A stretch of DNA of 64,000 nt, taken from positions 1 to 64,000 of the forward strand of contig JAJZAI010000009.1 of the NCBI GenBank assembly GCA_021799495.1, in the 5' to 3' direction. This DNA is from Deltaproteobacteria bacterium. Lineage in GTDB: Bacteria; Desulfobacterota; Binatia; Binatales; Binataceae. The position numbers and the translations under genes were made by a program. Shown here one piece after another: positions 43,373 through 52,526 of this stretch; position 1 is the stretch's first letter, and every line of letters starts with the position of its first letter. The notes below the pieces were generated by a model. The model was not told the origin of the DNA. It did no database searches and saw only the letters and a list, made by a program, of their open reading frames with translations.

Positions 43373-45337
43373 ATGGATCAGGTTTCGCAAGCAATGAACG
43401 GACACGGCGCCGCGGCGCCGGTGCGCGACGAATTCTCGGCGCGTCTCGACTTCACGATCGCGCAGGCGCGGGATTCCCTGATTCGCGAGCAGCGGCCCGA
43501 GGGATACTGGCAGGCGGCGCTCGAAGCGAACGCCGAAATGAACGCGGAGTACATCATCTTCAACCGCTTCATGGAGGTCGAGCGCGACCCGGAGCTGGAG
43601 GCGAAACTCAAACGGCTGCTGCTCGACACGCAGCAGGCGGACGGCGGATGGTCGTTGTTTCCGGGCGCCGAGAGCCATCTTTCGACCTCGATCGAAACCT
43701 ATTTCGCGCTGAAGCTCGCCGGGATGCGGCCGAACGACGAAGCGATGATCCAGGCGCGGCGGTTCGTGCTGTCGCAAGGCGGAATCGCCAATGCCGGCAC
43801 GCTGGCGCGCTTCTATCTCGCCGCGATGAACCAGGCGCCGTGGAGCGCGACGCCGGCGTTGCCGGTCGAAATTACGCTGTTGCCGGGCTGGTTTCCCGTC
43901 AACATGTACGAGCTTTCGTCGTGGGCGCGCGGCACGCTGTTCGCGCTGATGACGTTGCAGGCGGCGCGGCCGGCGCGCGTCGTCGATTGGCGCGAAGGCG
44001 TGCTGGAGCTCTATATCCAGCCGCCGCACTTCACCAAATTCAGGATGCCGCGCGGCGCGCGCCTGTTCTCGCTGCGCAACGCGCTGCTGGCCGCCGACAC
44101 GGCGCTGCGCGGCTACGAGCGGATCCATTCGCGCCGGCTGCGCGCCCGCGCGATTCGTTACGCCGAAAACTGGCTGCTCGAGCATCAGGACGCCAACGGC
44201 TCATGGGGCGGAATCCAGCCGTGCTATCTGCTTACGCCGATGGCGCTGAAGGGACTCGGCTACCGCAACGACCATCCGGTGATCGTCAAGGCGCTGGAAG
44301 CCGCGCGCGAATTGATCTGGGACATGGGCGACCGGATCCTCTACCAGCCGTGCGTGTCGCCGAACTGGGACACCGCGCTGGCGGCGAAAGCGCTACTCGA
44401 CTCCGGCACTCCCGGCGACCATCCTGCGCTACGCGGCGCGGCGCGCTGGCTGATCGAGCATCAGATATTCAAGCGCGGCGACTGGTCGGTGAAGCGGCCC
44501 GATCTGGAACCCGGCGGATGGGCGTTCGAGTTTTACAACGACTGGTTCCCCGATGTTGACGATTCGGCGGTGATTCTGATGGTGCTGGCCGAAGCGGCGC
44601 ACGACGACGCGGCCGCGCGCGAGCGCGCGATCCGGCTGGGCGCGAACTGGGTGATGGGGATGCAGTGGCGCGACGGCGGCTTCGCCGCGTTCGACGCCGA
44701 CAACGATTCCCGGTGGCTGAACCACGCGCCGTTCGCCGACGTCGAGGCGTCGACCGACCCGGCGTGCGCGGACCTGACCGGCCGCGTGCTGGAAATGATG
44801 GCCGCGGTCGGCTATCGCGCCGACCATCCGGTGGCGCAGCGCGCGATCGCGTGGCTGAAGCGCGATCAGAAAGCCGACGGATCGTGGTGGGGGCGATGGG
44901 GCGTCAGCTATATTTACGGGACTTTTTCCGCGCTCTCGGGCCTGCGCGCGATCGGCGCCGATATGAGCGAAGCGTGGATCAAACGGGCGGCCGAGTGGCT
45001 GAAGTCGGTGCAGAACGCGGACGGCGGATGGGGCGAGAGCTGCAAGGCGGATCGCGATCCGTCGTGCAAAGGCAAGGGCGCGAGCACGCCGTCGCAAACC
45101 GCGTGGGGCATGATTGGCCTGCTCGCGGCCGAGGACGGGTTGAGCGACAATCTCATGCGGGCGGCCTTGTGGCTGTTCGCCGAACAGAATGGCGAGGGCA
45201 GGTGGGAGGATCTGGAATTTACCGGCACGGGATTCCCCAACCATTTTTACCTGCGCTACCACATGTACGCGCACTATTTTCCGCTGATGGCGCTGGGGCG
45301 GCTCAGGCGGCGGATGGCGGAAGGCGGCGCGCGCTGA
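43373..45337 (+). CDS. shc: Squalene-hopene cyclase
   Basis: 654 aa, usual length. Catalytic acid motif DVDDSAV (about residues 394-399) and many QW repeats (QQADGGWSLFPG, QDANGSWGG, QNADGGWGES, EQNGEGRWED). The aromatic-rich WGRWGVSYIYGTFSALSGL is typical. It cyclises squalene to hopene and diplopterol at the inner membrane. The ATG at 43373 lies behind GGCGGAG. Confidence 0.96.
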   Translation: MDQVSQAMNGHGAAAPVRDEFSARLDFTIAQARDSLIREQRPEGYWQAALEANAEMNAEYIIFNRFMEVERDPELEAKLKRLLLDTQQADGGWSLFPGAESHLSTSIETYFALKLAGMRPNDEAMIQARRFVLSQGGIANAGTLARFYLAAMNQAPWSATPALPVEITLLPGWFPVNMYELSSWARGTLFALMTLQAARPARVVDWREGVLELYIQPPHFTKFRMPRGARLFSLRNALLAADTALRGYERIHSRRLRARAIRYAENWLLEHQDANGSWGGIQPCYLLTPMALKGLGYRNDHPVIVKALEAARELIWDMGDRILYQPCVSPNWDTALAAKALLDSGTPGDHPALRGAARWLIEHQIFKRGDWSVKRPDLEPGGWAFEFYNDWFPDVDDSAVILMVLAEAAHDDAAARERAIRLGANWVMGMQWRDGGFAAFDADNDSRWLNHAPFADVEASTDPACADLTGRVLEMMAAVGYRADHPVAQRAIAWLKRDQKADGSWWGRWGVSYIYGTFSALSGLRAIGADMSEAWIKRAAEWLKSVQNADGGWGESCKADRDPSCKGKGASTPSQTAWGMIGLLAAEDGLSDNLMRAALWLFAEQNGEGRWEDLEFTGTGFPNHFYLRYHMYAHYFPLMALGRLRRRMAEGGAR

Positions 45338-45353
45338 GGCTGCCGCGGGCGCC

Positions 45354-46532
45354 ATGAAGGAAATCGCCATACTGGGATCGACCGGATCGGTCGGCGTCAC
45401 CACGCTCGACGTGGCCGGACGGTTTCAGGATCGCTTCCGCGTCGCCGCGCTGGCGGCCGGGCGCAACGTCGCGTTGCTCGCGGAGCAGGTGCGGCGCTTC
45501 GCGCCGGAGCTGGTTTCGGTCGCCACGCGGGAGCTGGCGGACGAGCTGGCGCAAAGGATCGCGCCGCTCAAGCCGCGCATCGTCCACGGCGCTGAAGGCG
45601 CGATCGCGGTGGCCACGTGTCCGCGGGCGCGGCTGGTGATGTCGGCGCTGGTGGGCGCGATCGGGCTCGGCCCGACGCTCGCGGCGATTCGCGCGGGCAA
45701 GGATATCGCGTTCGCCAACAAGGAAGTGATGGTCGTCGCGGGCGAAATTGTGACGCGCGCGGCGCGCGAGCATGGCGTGCGGCTGCTGCCTGTGGACAGC
45801 GAGCATAACGCGGTGTTTCAGTGCCTCGAAGGCCGGTCGCGTGAAAGCGTCAGGCGGATAATCCTGACCGCTTCGGGCGGGCCGTTCCGCGCCTGGCCGA
45901 TCGATCGTTTCGGCTCGATTACGGTCGCCGACGCGCTCAACCATCCGACCTGGAAGATGGGCGCGAAAATCACGATCGACTCGGCGACCCTGATGAACAA
46001 GGGCCTCGAAGTGATCGAAGCGCGCTGGCTGTTCGATCTTGCGCCGGAACGGATCGACGTGGTGATCCATCCGCAGAGCGTGATTCATTCGATGGTCGAG
46101 CTGGTGGACGGATCGGTGCTGGCGGAAATGGCGACGCCGGACATGGCGATTCCCGTGGCGTTCGCGCTCGCGTATCCTGATCGCCTGCCGCTGGAGCATC
46201 TCGAACGGCTGGAGTTCGCGCGCTGCGGGAACCTGAGCTTCGAGCCGCCTGACGCGGCGAAATTCCCGTGCCTCGGCCTGGCCTATGAGGCGCTGCGGGC
46301 TGGCGGTACGATGCCGGCGTGCCTCAGCGCGGCGAACGAGGAACTGGTGGCGGCGTTTCTCGGCGGACGCCTGCGTTTCGCCGACATTCCGCGCCACGTC
46401 GAAACGGTGATGGGGCGTCATCGCAACGGCCCGGCGCGCACGCTTGAGGACGCGCTTGAGGCCGATGGATGGGCGCGCGCGATGGCGCGCGAATTGATCG
46501 GCGGGGATGGCGCGAGCGCGGCGCGGGCGTGA
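45354..46532 (+). CDS. dxr: 1-deoxy-D-xylulose 5-phosphate reductoisomerase
   Basis: 392 aa. NADPH loop GSTGSVG, metal-binding PVDSEHNAVFQ, substrate loop ASGGPFRAW and the conserved ANKEVMVVAGE and HPTWKMGAKITIDSATLMNKG. Second step of the MEP isoprenoid pathway. Its presence between shc and hpnC couples precursor supply to hopanoid output. It ends TGATG with the hpnC start. Confidence 0.96.
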   Translation: MKEIAILGSTGSVGVTTLDVAGRFQDRFRVAALAAGRNVALLAEQVRRFAPELVSVATRELADELAQRIAPLKPRIVHGAEGAIAVATCPRARLVMSALVGAIGLGPTLAAIRAGKDIAFANKEVMVVAGEIVTRAAREHGVRLLPVDSEHNAVFQCLEGRSRESVRRIILTASGGPFRAWPIDRFGSITVADALNHPTWKMGAKITIDSATLMNKGLEVIEARWLFDLAPERIDVVIHPQSVIHSMVELVDGSVLAEMATPDMAIPVAFALAYPDRLPLEHLERLEFARCGNLSFEPPDAAKFPCLGLAYEALRAGGTMPACLSAANEELVAAFLGGRLRFADIPRHVETVMGRHRNGPARTLEDALEADGWARAMARELIGGDGASAARA

Positions 46533-47449
46533 TGGCGGAATCGAGCGCACAGGCGGACGGCGGTTTGCGAATCGCGCCGCCGCGCGGCGGGGCCGCATCC
46601 GCGGCGCCGATCGGCATGGCCGAGGCGTATGCGTGGTGCGGGCGGCTCGCGCGGTCGCACTACGAAAACTTCACTGTGGCGTCATGGCTGATGCCGCGCG
46701 CAATGAGGCCGCATATGCATGCGATTTATGCGTATGCGCGGATGGCCGACGATTTCGCGGACGAGGAGCGCAGCCTTGCCCGCCTGGACGAATGGGAGCG
46801 GCAGCTCGACTCGGCGTACGCCGGCGCTCCAAAGCATCCGGTGTTCGTCGCGCTGGCCGATACGGTTCGGAAGTTCGATATTCCGCGTCAGCCGTTCGCG
46901 GACCTGCTGCGAGCGTTCCGCTCCGACGTGAATTTCAGCGGGTTCGAGACGCTCGACGATCTGCTCGGCTACGCGCGGTATTCGGCGAACCCGGTCGGCC
47001 GGCTGGTGCTGTATTTGTTCGGCTATCGCGACGCGGAGCGGCAGCGGCTTTCCGATCTGGTGTGCTCGGGCCTGCAGCTTGCGAATTTCTGGCAGGACGT
47101 CGCGATCGATTTCGGCAAAGATCGCATCTACTTTCCGCGCCGTGACATGGCGCGCTTCGGCGTGACGCCCGCAGCGATCGGGGCGGGCGCGGCGGACGAG
47201 CGATTCGTCGCGCTGATGCGCCATGAGATCGGCGTGGCGCGTGCGATGTTGCGCGACGGCGCTGAACTTGCGCATGTCGTGGACCGGCGGCTGCGGCGGG
47301 ACGTGTTGATGTTCGCGGGCGGCGGACTGCGGATTCTTCGGGCGATTGAGCGTATCGGCTACGATGTATTTCGCGCTCGCCCCAAACTCGGCAAGCGCGA
47401 TTACCTAGCGGTCGGATGGAACGCTTTTTGTGGGCGCATTGCGGACTGA
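46532..47449 (+). CDS. hpnC: Hydroxysqualene synthase
   Basis: 305 aa from ATG 46532, overlapping the dxr stop by one base. Squalene/phytoene synthase fold with the first Asp-rich RMADDFADEE and the HpnC-type second motif LQLANFWQDVAIDFGKDRIY. It converts presqualene diphosphate (from HpnD) to hydroxysqualene. About 45 N-terminal residues precede the conserved core. It ends inside the possible earlier start of hpnD. Confidence 0.92.
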   Translation: MAESSAQADGGLRIAPPRGGAASAAPIGMAEAYAWCGRLARSHYENFTVASWLMPRAMRPHMHAIYAYARMADDFADEERSLARLDEWERQLDSAYAGAPKHPVFVALADTVRKFDIPRQPFADLLRAFRSDVNFSGFETLDDLLGYARYSANPVGRLVLYLFGYRDAERQRLSDLVCSGLQLANFWQDVAIDFGKDRIYFPRRDMARFGVTPAAIGAGAADERFVALMRHEIGVARAMLRDGAELAHVVDRRLRRDVLMFAGGGLRILRAIERIGYDVFRARPKLGKRDYLAVGWNAFCGRIAD

Positions 47450-47459
47450 AAAAATAGCC

Positions 47460-48374
47460 ATGCGGCGGGCCGACGCGGCGGCGCTCGCGCGCGATTATGC
47501 GCGCTGCGCGGAAGTGACGCGGCGCGCCTCGTCGAACTTCTATTATGCGTTCATGCTGCTGCCGCGCGAGAAGCGTCGCGCGTTGTACGCGGTTTACGCC
47601 TTTTGCCGGTTTATCGACGATATCGCCGACGACGAATCGGTCGCCAATCCGTCCGCGATGCTCGCGCGCTGGCGCGAAGAATTGGGCAACGTTTACTCGG
47701 GCCTTCCAAAGCGCCCGATTTCGCGCGCGCTGGCCGACAATGTGCGCCGTTTCAATATCCCGCGCCGGCATTTCGAAGAGGTGATCGACGGCGTCGAGAT
47801 GGACCTGACGCGCCGGCGCTACGAAACTTTCGCCGAACTCGAGCGCTACTGCCACCATGTCGCGTCGGCGGTCGGCCTTATTTGCATCGAGATTTTCGGC
47901 TACCGCGAGCCGTCGACCCGGCTGTACGCCGAGAAGCTCGGGCTCGCGTTTCAGCTCACCAATATCCTGCGCGACGTGCGCGAGGACGCCGCCCGCGAAC
48001 GCATCTATCTGCCGCTCGAGGATTTGCGGCGCTTTGGCGTATCGGAAGCCGACATCCTTGCCTCGGTCCGCACGCCGGAGTTTCGCGCGCTGATGGCGTT
48101 CGAGGCCGCGCGGGCGCGCTCGCTCTACCGCGAGGCGGAAGAAGCGCTGTCGGAGGCCGACCGGCCTGCGATGCTCGCGGCCGAAGGCATGCGCGTGATC
48201 TACTCCGCGATCCTCGACGAAATCGTTCGCTCGGATTATCGCGTCTTCGAGCGGCGTCTCAGTTTGTCGAGCGCGCGCAAGCTGGCGCTCGTCGCGCGCG
48301 TATGGAGCCGCGCCCGGCTGGGCGGCGGCGCGAATTGGGCCAGATGGCGGTCGAAGCAAAGGACGTCGTCGTAA
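47460..48374 (+). CDS. hpnD: Presqualene diphosphate synthase
   Basis: 304 aa from ATG 47460; the track start at 47430 is a GTG inside hpnC. SSNFYYAFMLLPREKRRALY, first Asp-rich FIDDIADDE and second NILRDVREDAARERIYLPLE are HpnD signatures. It joins two farnesyl diphosphates to presqualene diphosphate. The C-terminus overlaps hpnE by 31 bases. Confidence 0.93.
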   Translation: MRRADAAALARDYARCAEVTRRASSNFYYAFMLLPREKRRALYAVYAFCRFIDDIADDESVANPSAMLARWREELGNVYSGLPKRPISRALADNVRRFNIPRRHFEEVIDGVEMDLTRRRYETFAELERYCHHVASAVGLICIEIFGYREPSTRLYAEKLGLAFQLTNILRDVREDAARERIYLPLEDLRRFGVSEADILASVRTPEFRALMAFEAARARSLYREAEEALSEADRPAMLAAEGMRVIYSAILDEIVRSDYRVFERRLSLSSARKLALVARVWSRARLGGGANWARWRSKQRTSS

Positions 48375-49708
48375 TCGGCGGCGGCTTCGCCGGATTGTCC
48401 GCCGGAGCCGCGCTCGCCGAGAAGGGATTTCGCGTCGCCGTGCTCGAGAGCAAGCCGGCCCTGGGCGGGCGCGCCTATTCTTTCGCGGATGACGACACGG
48501 GCGACTTTGTCGATAACGGCCAGCACGTCTTGATGGGCTGCTACCACGAGACGCTCCGGTTCCTCGACCGAATCGGCGCGCGCGATCGGCTGATTTTCCA
48601 TCGCGACCTCGAAATTGAAATGCTCGACGGGCCGGGACGGCGGGCGTCGTTGCGCACGTCGCGCCTGCCGGGACCGTTTCATATGAGCGGCGCGCTGCTG
48701 CGCTACGCGCATTTGACGGCGGGCGAGCGCGTCAGGCTGATCGCGGGCGGCATGCGGATGATGGCGCTCAGGCGGCGCGATCGCGAGCGGCTGGCGCGCA
48801 CGAGCGTGGCGGAATTGATGGATTCGCTGGGACAGGGCGAACGTGCGCGGCGGTGTTTCTGGTATCCGCTGGCGATCGCCACACTGAATGACGACCCCGA
48901 ATTGTCTTCGGCCGCATTGCTGGCCGAAGTGCTCAAGCGCGCCTTCTTCTCGCGCCGCGCGGATTCCGCATTCGTGTATTCGCGGGTCGGCCTGAGCGAC
49001 CTTTATTGCGGCGCGGCCAGCAAGTTGATCGATCGCTCGGGCGGGGTGGTCGCGACCCGATCGATCGCGGACGGCTTCGAGTTCGACGAGTCGGGGCGCG
49101 TCGCAGCCGTTCGTCTGCGCGATGGCGGGCGGCTGGGCGCCGCGAATTTTGTCGCCGCCGTTCCGCCGCGCAATTTCCTTAAGTTGTTGCCGGAAACGGC
49201 GGCGGCCGATCCTTTTTTCTCCCGCATCTGCGCGCTCAAGAGTTCGCCGATCGTGTGCGTTCATCTGTGGCTCGACCGGGAAGTGACGGATTCGGCGTTT
49301 GTCGGATTCATCGGCGCCCCCACCCAGTGGCTGTTCAACAAGCGGCGCATCTTCACGCGCCACGGCGAACGCGCGCCGGGATATTTGAGCTTCGTCATCA
49401 GCGGCGCGCGCAAATTCGTCGATCGCGCGAATGAGGAATTGGCCGGCGTGGTGATGAAGGATCTGCGCGCGATGATTCCGGCGGCGCGCGACGCGCGCGT
49501 GCTCAAAGCGATCGTGATCAAGGAAAAGCACGCCACGATCGCTCCGGATCCGCTTTCGGATCGAAGCCGGCCGGCGACCGTCACGCCGATCGGCAACCTC
49601 TTTCTGGCCGGCGACTGGATTCAAACCGGCCTGCCGGCGACGATCGAGAGCGCGGTCGCGTCCGGCCACGCCGCCGCCGCGGCCCTGGCCGCGCGGGCCG
49701 GCGCGTAG
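48344..49708 (+). CDS. hpnE: Hydroxysqualene dehydroxylase
   Basis: 454 aa. FAD-binding VVVIGGGFAGLSAGAALAEK, LESKPALGGRAYSF and the C-terminal NLFLAGDWIQTGLPATIESA are the amine-oxidase/desaturase-like fold of HpnE. It reduces hydroxysqualene to squalene with FADH2, finishing the HpnC-HpnD-HpnE route. Start ATG overlaps the end of hpnD, implying translational coupling. Confidence 0.93.
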   Translation: MAVEAKDVVVIGGGFAGLSAGAALAEKGFRVAVLESKPALGGRAYSFADDDTGDFVDNGQHVLMGCYHETLRFLDRIGARDRLIFHRDLEIEMLDGPGRRASLRTSRLPGPFHMSGALLRYAHLTAGERVRLIAGGMRMMALRRRDRERLARTSVAELMDSLGQGERARRCFWYPLAIATLNDDPELSSAALLAEVLKRAFFSRRADSAFVYSRVGLSDLYCGAASKLIDRSGGVVATRSIADGFEFDESGRVAAVRLRDGGRLGAANFVAAVPPRNFLKLLPETAAADPFFSRICALKSSPIVCVHLWLDREVTDSAFVGFIGAPTQWLFNKRRIFTRHGERAPGYLSFVISGARKFVDRANEELAGVVMKDLRAMIPAARDARVLKAIVIKEKHATIAPDPLSDRSRPATVTPIGNLFLAGDWIQTGLPATIESAVASGHAAAAALAARAGA

Positions 49709-49716
49709 GCGGCGCG

Positions 49717-50706
49717 ATGGCGCGCCGAGCGCTGGTTTCCGGCGCCAACGGTTTCGTTGGAGCGCACGTGGCGCGTGTGCTGCTGCAAAGCGGCCGTGAA
49801 GTCCGCGCGATGGCGCGCGGCGCGTCGGATATGCGGGCGCTGGAGGGGGTCGAATGCGAAACGGTCGTCGCCGACCTGCGCGATCCGGACTCGATCGAGC
49901 GCGCGGTGGCGGGATGCGATGAAGTTTTTCACGTGGCCGCGGACTATCGTTTGTGGGTTCCCGACGAAGCGCCGATGTACGCCGCGAACGTGGACGGAAC
50001 ACGCAACATAATCGCGGCTTCGTTGCGGGCCCGCGTCAGCCGGATCGTTTATACCAGCACCGTCGGAGCGCTCGGCGGCGGCGGCCGCGAAGACTCGCCC
50101 GTCTCGATATCCGAAATGATCGGACCGTACAAACGGTCGAAGTTTCTAGCGGAGCGGGCGGCATTGGACGCGGCGCGCGCCGGAGCGCCGATCGTAATCG
50201 TGAATCCCTCCACGCCGATCGGTCCGCTCGATTACAAGCCAACGCCGACCGGCAGGATCGTCGTCGATTTCCTGAATCGGCGGATACCGGCCTATATCGA
50301 CACGGGCCTGAATCTCGTATGCGTCGAAGATGTCGCGCACGGCCATCTGCTGGCCGCCGAGCGCGGCCGAATCGGAGAAAAATATATCCTTGGCGGCGAA
50401 AATCTGACCCTGAAGCAAATGCTCGCACGGCTGGGTCAAATAGCCGGACTGCCCGCGCCCAAATTCCGCGCGCCGTGGATCGCGGCGTATGCGTTTGCGC
50501 TAGCCGGCGAAGCGATCGCCCGCACGATTACCCATCGCGCGCCGCGGGCAAGCCTGGTCGAGGTGCGGATGGCGCGCAAGAAGATGTTCTTCGATTCGGG
50601 CAAGGCGCGCGCGGAACTGGGATACACAGCGGCGCCGGTCGATGAGGGATTGGCGCGCGCGATAAAATTTTTCCGTGAAATTGGAGCGGCGCCCGCCGCC
50701 GCGTGA
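49717..50706 (+). CDS. hpnA: Hopanoid-associated sugar epimerase
   Basis: 329 aa. Extended-SDR fold: VSGANGFVGAHVARVL, FHVAADYRLW, YTSTVGALG, the catalytic GPYKRSKFLAE (YxxxK) and VNPSTPIGPLDYKPTPTG. This sequence family is consistently tied to hopanoid loci. It is thought to act on sugar-bearing or nucleotide-sugar hopanoid intermediates but has no settled substrate. It lies eight bases after hpnE. Confidence 0.92.
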   Translation: MARRALVSGANGFVGAHVARVLLQSGREVRAMARGASDMRALEGVECETVVADLRDPDSIERAVAGCDEVFHVAADYRLWVPDEAPMYAANVDGTRNIIAASLRARVSRIVYTSTVGALGGGGREDSPVSISEMIGPYKRSKFLAERAALDAARAGAPIVIVNPSTPIGPLDYKPTPTGRIVVDFLNRRIPAYIDTGLNLVCVEDVAHGHLLAAERGRIGEKYILGGENLTLKQMLARLGQIAGLPAPKFRAPWIAAYAFALAGEAIARTITHRAPRASLVEVRMARKKMFFDSGKARAELGYTAAPVDEGLARAIKFFREIGAAPAAA

Positions 50707-50712
50707 TCGCAA

Positions 50713-51633
50713 ATGCATCTGCTGCTCGCCACAATCATGCTTCGCCCGTACGTTTTTATATTTCTCGCCGCGTTCCTGTTCATCTCGATCGTCAATTTTG
50801 GCGTCGGCGCGACCGTCCTGTTCACCGCGCTGACTTATTCGGTCTCTCTTGCTTGCGAGTGGAGTTCGGTCCATAACGGCTTTCCTTTCGGTCTTTACCA
50901 TTACATCCAGGCGACGCACGGGCGGGAACTCTGGATCGCCGGCGTTCCTTTCATGGACTCGCTGTCGTTCACGTTTCTCGGGTTCGCAAGTTATACCGTG
51001 GCCTTGCTGGCGGCTTCGCCCGTCTATCGGCGCGGCGCCGATCTGCGGATTCTCGACACGCGGAAAATCCGCCGCTCGCCGCGCGTCTGGCTGATGGCCG
51101 CACTGTTCATGGTGATGGTCGATATGGTGGTCGATCCGCTGAGCGTGCGCGGCGATCGCTGGTTCCTTGGACGGATCTTCTGGTACGACCCGCCGGGACC
51201 GCATTTCGGCGTGCCAATCAGCAATTATCTTGGATGGTTCTTCGTCGCGGCGCTCGCGGTCGCGATTTTTCAGACGCTTGACGGCTTGATTAACCAACGC
51301 GGGAAAAAGCCCTTGGGCGTTTGTCCGTCGTTTCCGTCGCGCGCGCTGCTCGGTCCGGCGCTCTATCTCGGCGTCGTTGGCTTTGGCGTTACGATGCTGT
51401 TTTCGATCGGCGCGGATGAAATCGCATGGGCGGGGATATTTATGTATTTGCCGATGCTCGCGCTGATGCTGCATATCGTCACGCGGCCGGAGAGTTACGG
51501 CGACGCGAGTGCGATCCAGCGCCATCTGGATGATTTTCCCTACGATGCGGCGTCATTTCCCGGCCATCCGCGGCTGTTCGGCGAGCGGCAACCGGGGTCG
51601 CCGGGACGCCGTCCGGCGGTCGGGCGGGAATGA
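50713..51633 (+). CDS. Carotenoid biosynthesis protein (DUF422, CruF-like)
   Basis: 306 aa integral membrane protein with about seven spans. Conserved DUF422 features: EWSSVHNGFPFGLYHYIQ, GVPFMDSLSFTFLGFASY, MVDMVVDPLSVRG and VPISNYLGWF. The family includes CruF, the carotenoid 1',2'-hydratase for C50 and related carotenoids. No carotenoid synthase or desaturase gene is nearby, so the protein may serve carotenoids made elsewhere or another polyprenoid. It starts six bases after the hpnA stop. Confidence 0.87.
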   Translation: MHLLLATIMLRPYVFIFLAAFLFISIVNFGVGATVLFTALTYSVSLACEWSSVHNGFPFGLYHYIQATHGRELWIAGVPFMDSLSFTFLGFASYTVALLAASPVYRRGADLRILDTRKIRRSPRVWLMAALFMVMVDMVVDPLSVRGDRWFLGRIFWYDPPGPHFGVPISNYLGWFFVAALAVAIFQTLDGLINQRGKKPLGVCPSFPSRALLGPALYLGVVGFGVTMLFSIGADEIAWAGIFMYLPMLALMLHIVTRPESYGDASAIQRHLDDFPYDAASFPGHPRLFGERQPGSPGRRPAVGRE

Positions 51634-51650
51634 CCGCGGCGGCCGTGGCG

Positions 51651-52400
51651 TCAATCGAGGTAGGGCGCGCTTCGCGTCACCGCCGTCGCCATCGCGTCCG
51701 CCGCGCGCCGGAGATTCCTTATCAGCCGAATCACTCCGAAGACCATCGCGGGATGCGTCAGCAGGGCCGCCGCGGCTTTGCCATACTGGACCGTTCCGTC
51801 GGCGTTCGCGAACCTGGCCGCGGCCAGATCGTGATCGACGGTGTCCATGATCGCGCGCATCGCGATATACGGATGGCCGCGCTCCTGAGCCTCGAGCGCG
51901 ATCGCCGCGGTCTCCATATCGACCGCGACCGCGCCCGATTGCGCGCCCGCAAGCCGCTTCTCCGCGGCGGTAGCGATCGGCAGCTTGCTGGTCAAAATCG
52001 CGCCGCGGACGTACCTGATTTCACGGCGCGTCAGCGCCGCCGCCGCGCGATCGAAATAGTCACTCGGAACGTCAAGGGTGATTTCGGGGCGGAAACCGTC
52101 ATCCGCGCGCGTCATCACGCGATCCGCCAACACCAGGTCGCCGATTTTAAGCCGCGGAGAAAGCGCTCCGGCCACGCCGGTCAGCACCGCGAAATCGATC
52201 TCGCGCACGTTGTCGAAAATGCGTCGCGCCGTCGCGCGCGCCCGCCGCATCCCGATGCCGCTTTCGGCGAGCAGCACCGGCACGCCGGCGAGCGTGCCGT
52301 AGCAGCCTTTCACCGGTTGCAAGCGGGCGTCTTTTACCGCCTGAAGACGGGCATGGAGCGGCGTGAACTCCGCCCGGAACGCGCAGAGAATGAGGATCAT
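51651..52400 (-). CDS. hpnG: Adenosylhopane nucleosidase (phosphorylase-type)
   Basis: 249 aa. Nucleoside phosphorylase (PNP/UDP) superfamily: ILCAFRAEFTPLHARL, GVAGALSPRLKIGDLVLAD and the catalytic-site AVAVDMETAAIALEA (VDME). HpnG cleaves adenine from adenosylhopane to give (phospho)ribosylhopane. Unlike the rest of the cluster it is on the minus strand, with its stop near the DUF422 stop. It is divergent from hpnK; the start at 52400 has no clear ribosome-binding site. Confidence 0.87.
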   Translation of the reverse strand: MILILCAFRAEFTPLHARLQAVKDARLQPVKGCYGTLAGVPVLLAESGIGMRRARATARRIFDNVREIDFAVLTGVAGALSPRLKIGDLVLADRVMTRADDGFRPEITLDVPSDYFDRAAAALTRREIRYVRGAILTSKLPIATAAEKRLAGAQSGAVAVDMETAAIALEAQERGHPYIAMRAIMDTVDHDLAAARFANADGTVQYGKAAAALLTHPAMVFGVIRLIRNLRRAADAMATAVTRSAPYLD

Positions 52401-52526
52401 CGCGATGTGCGCGGCCGATAAAAAATCGCCGGGCCGCTTGTGGAAAGTTTCATTGGTCAGCAGAATTGCGCCGATGGCTCATTGCGATCAAGCGCCGGGC
52501 CGCGCATCGATGCGGAGCCGCGGGGA

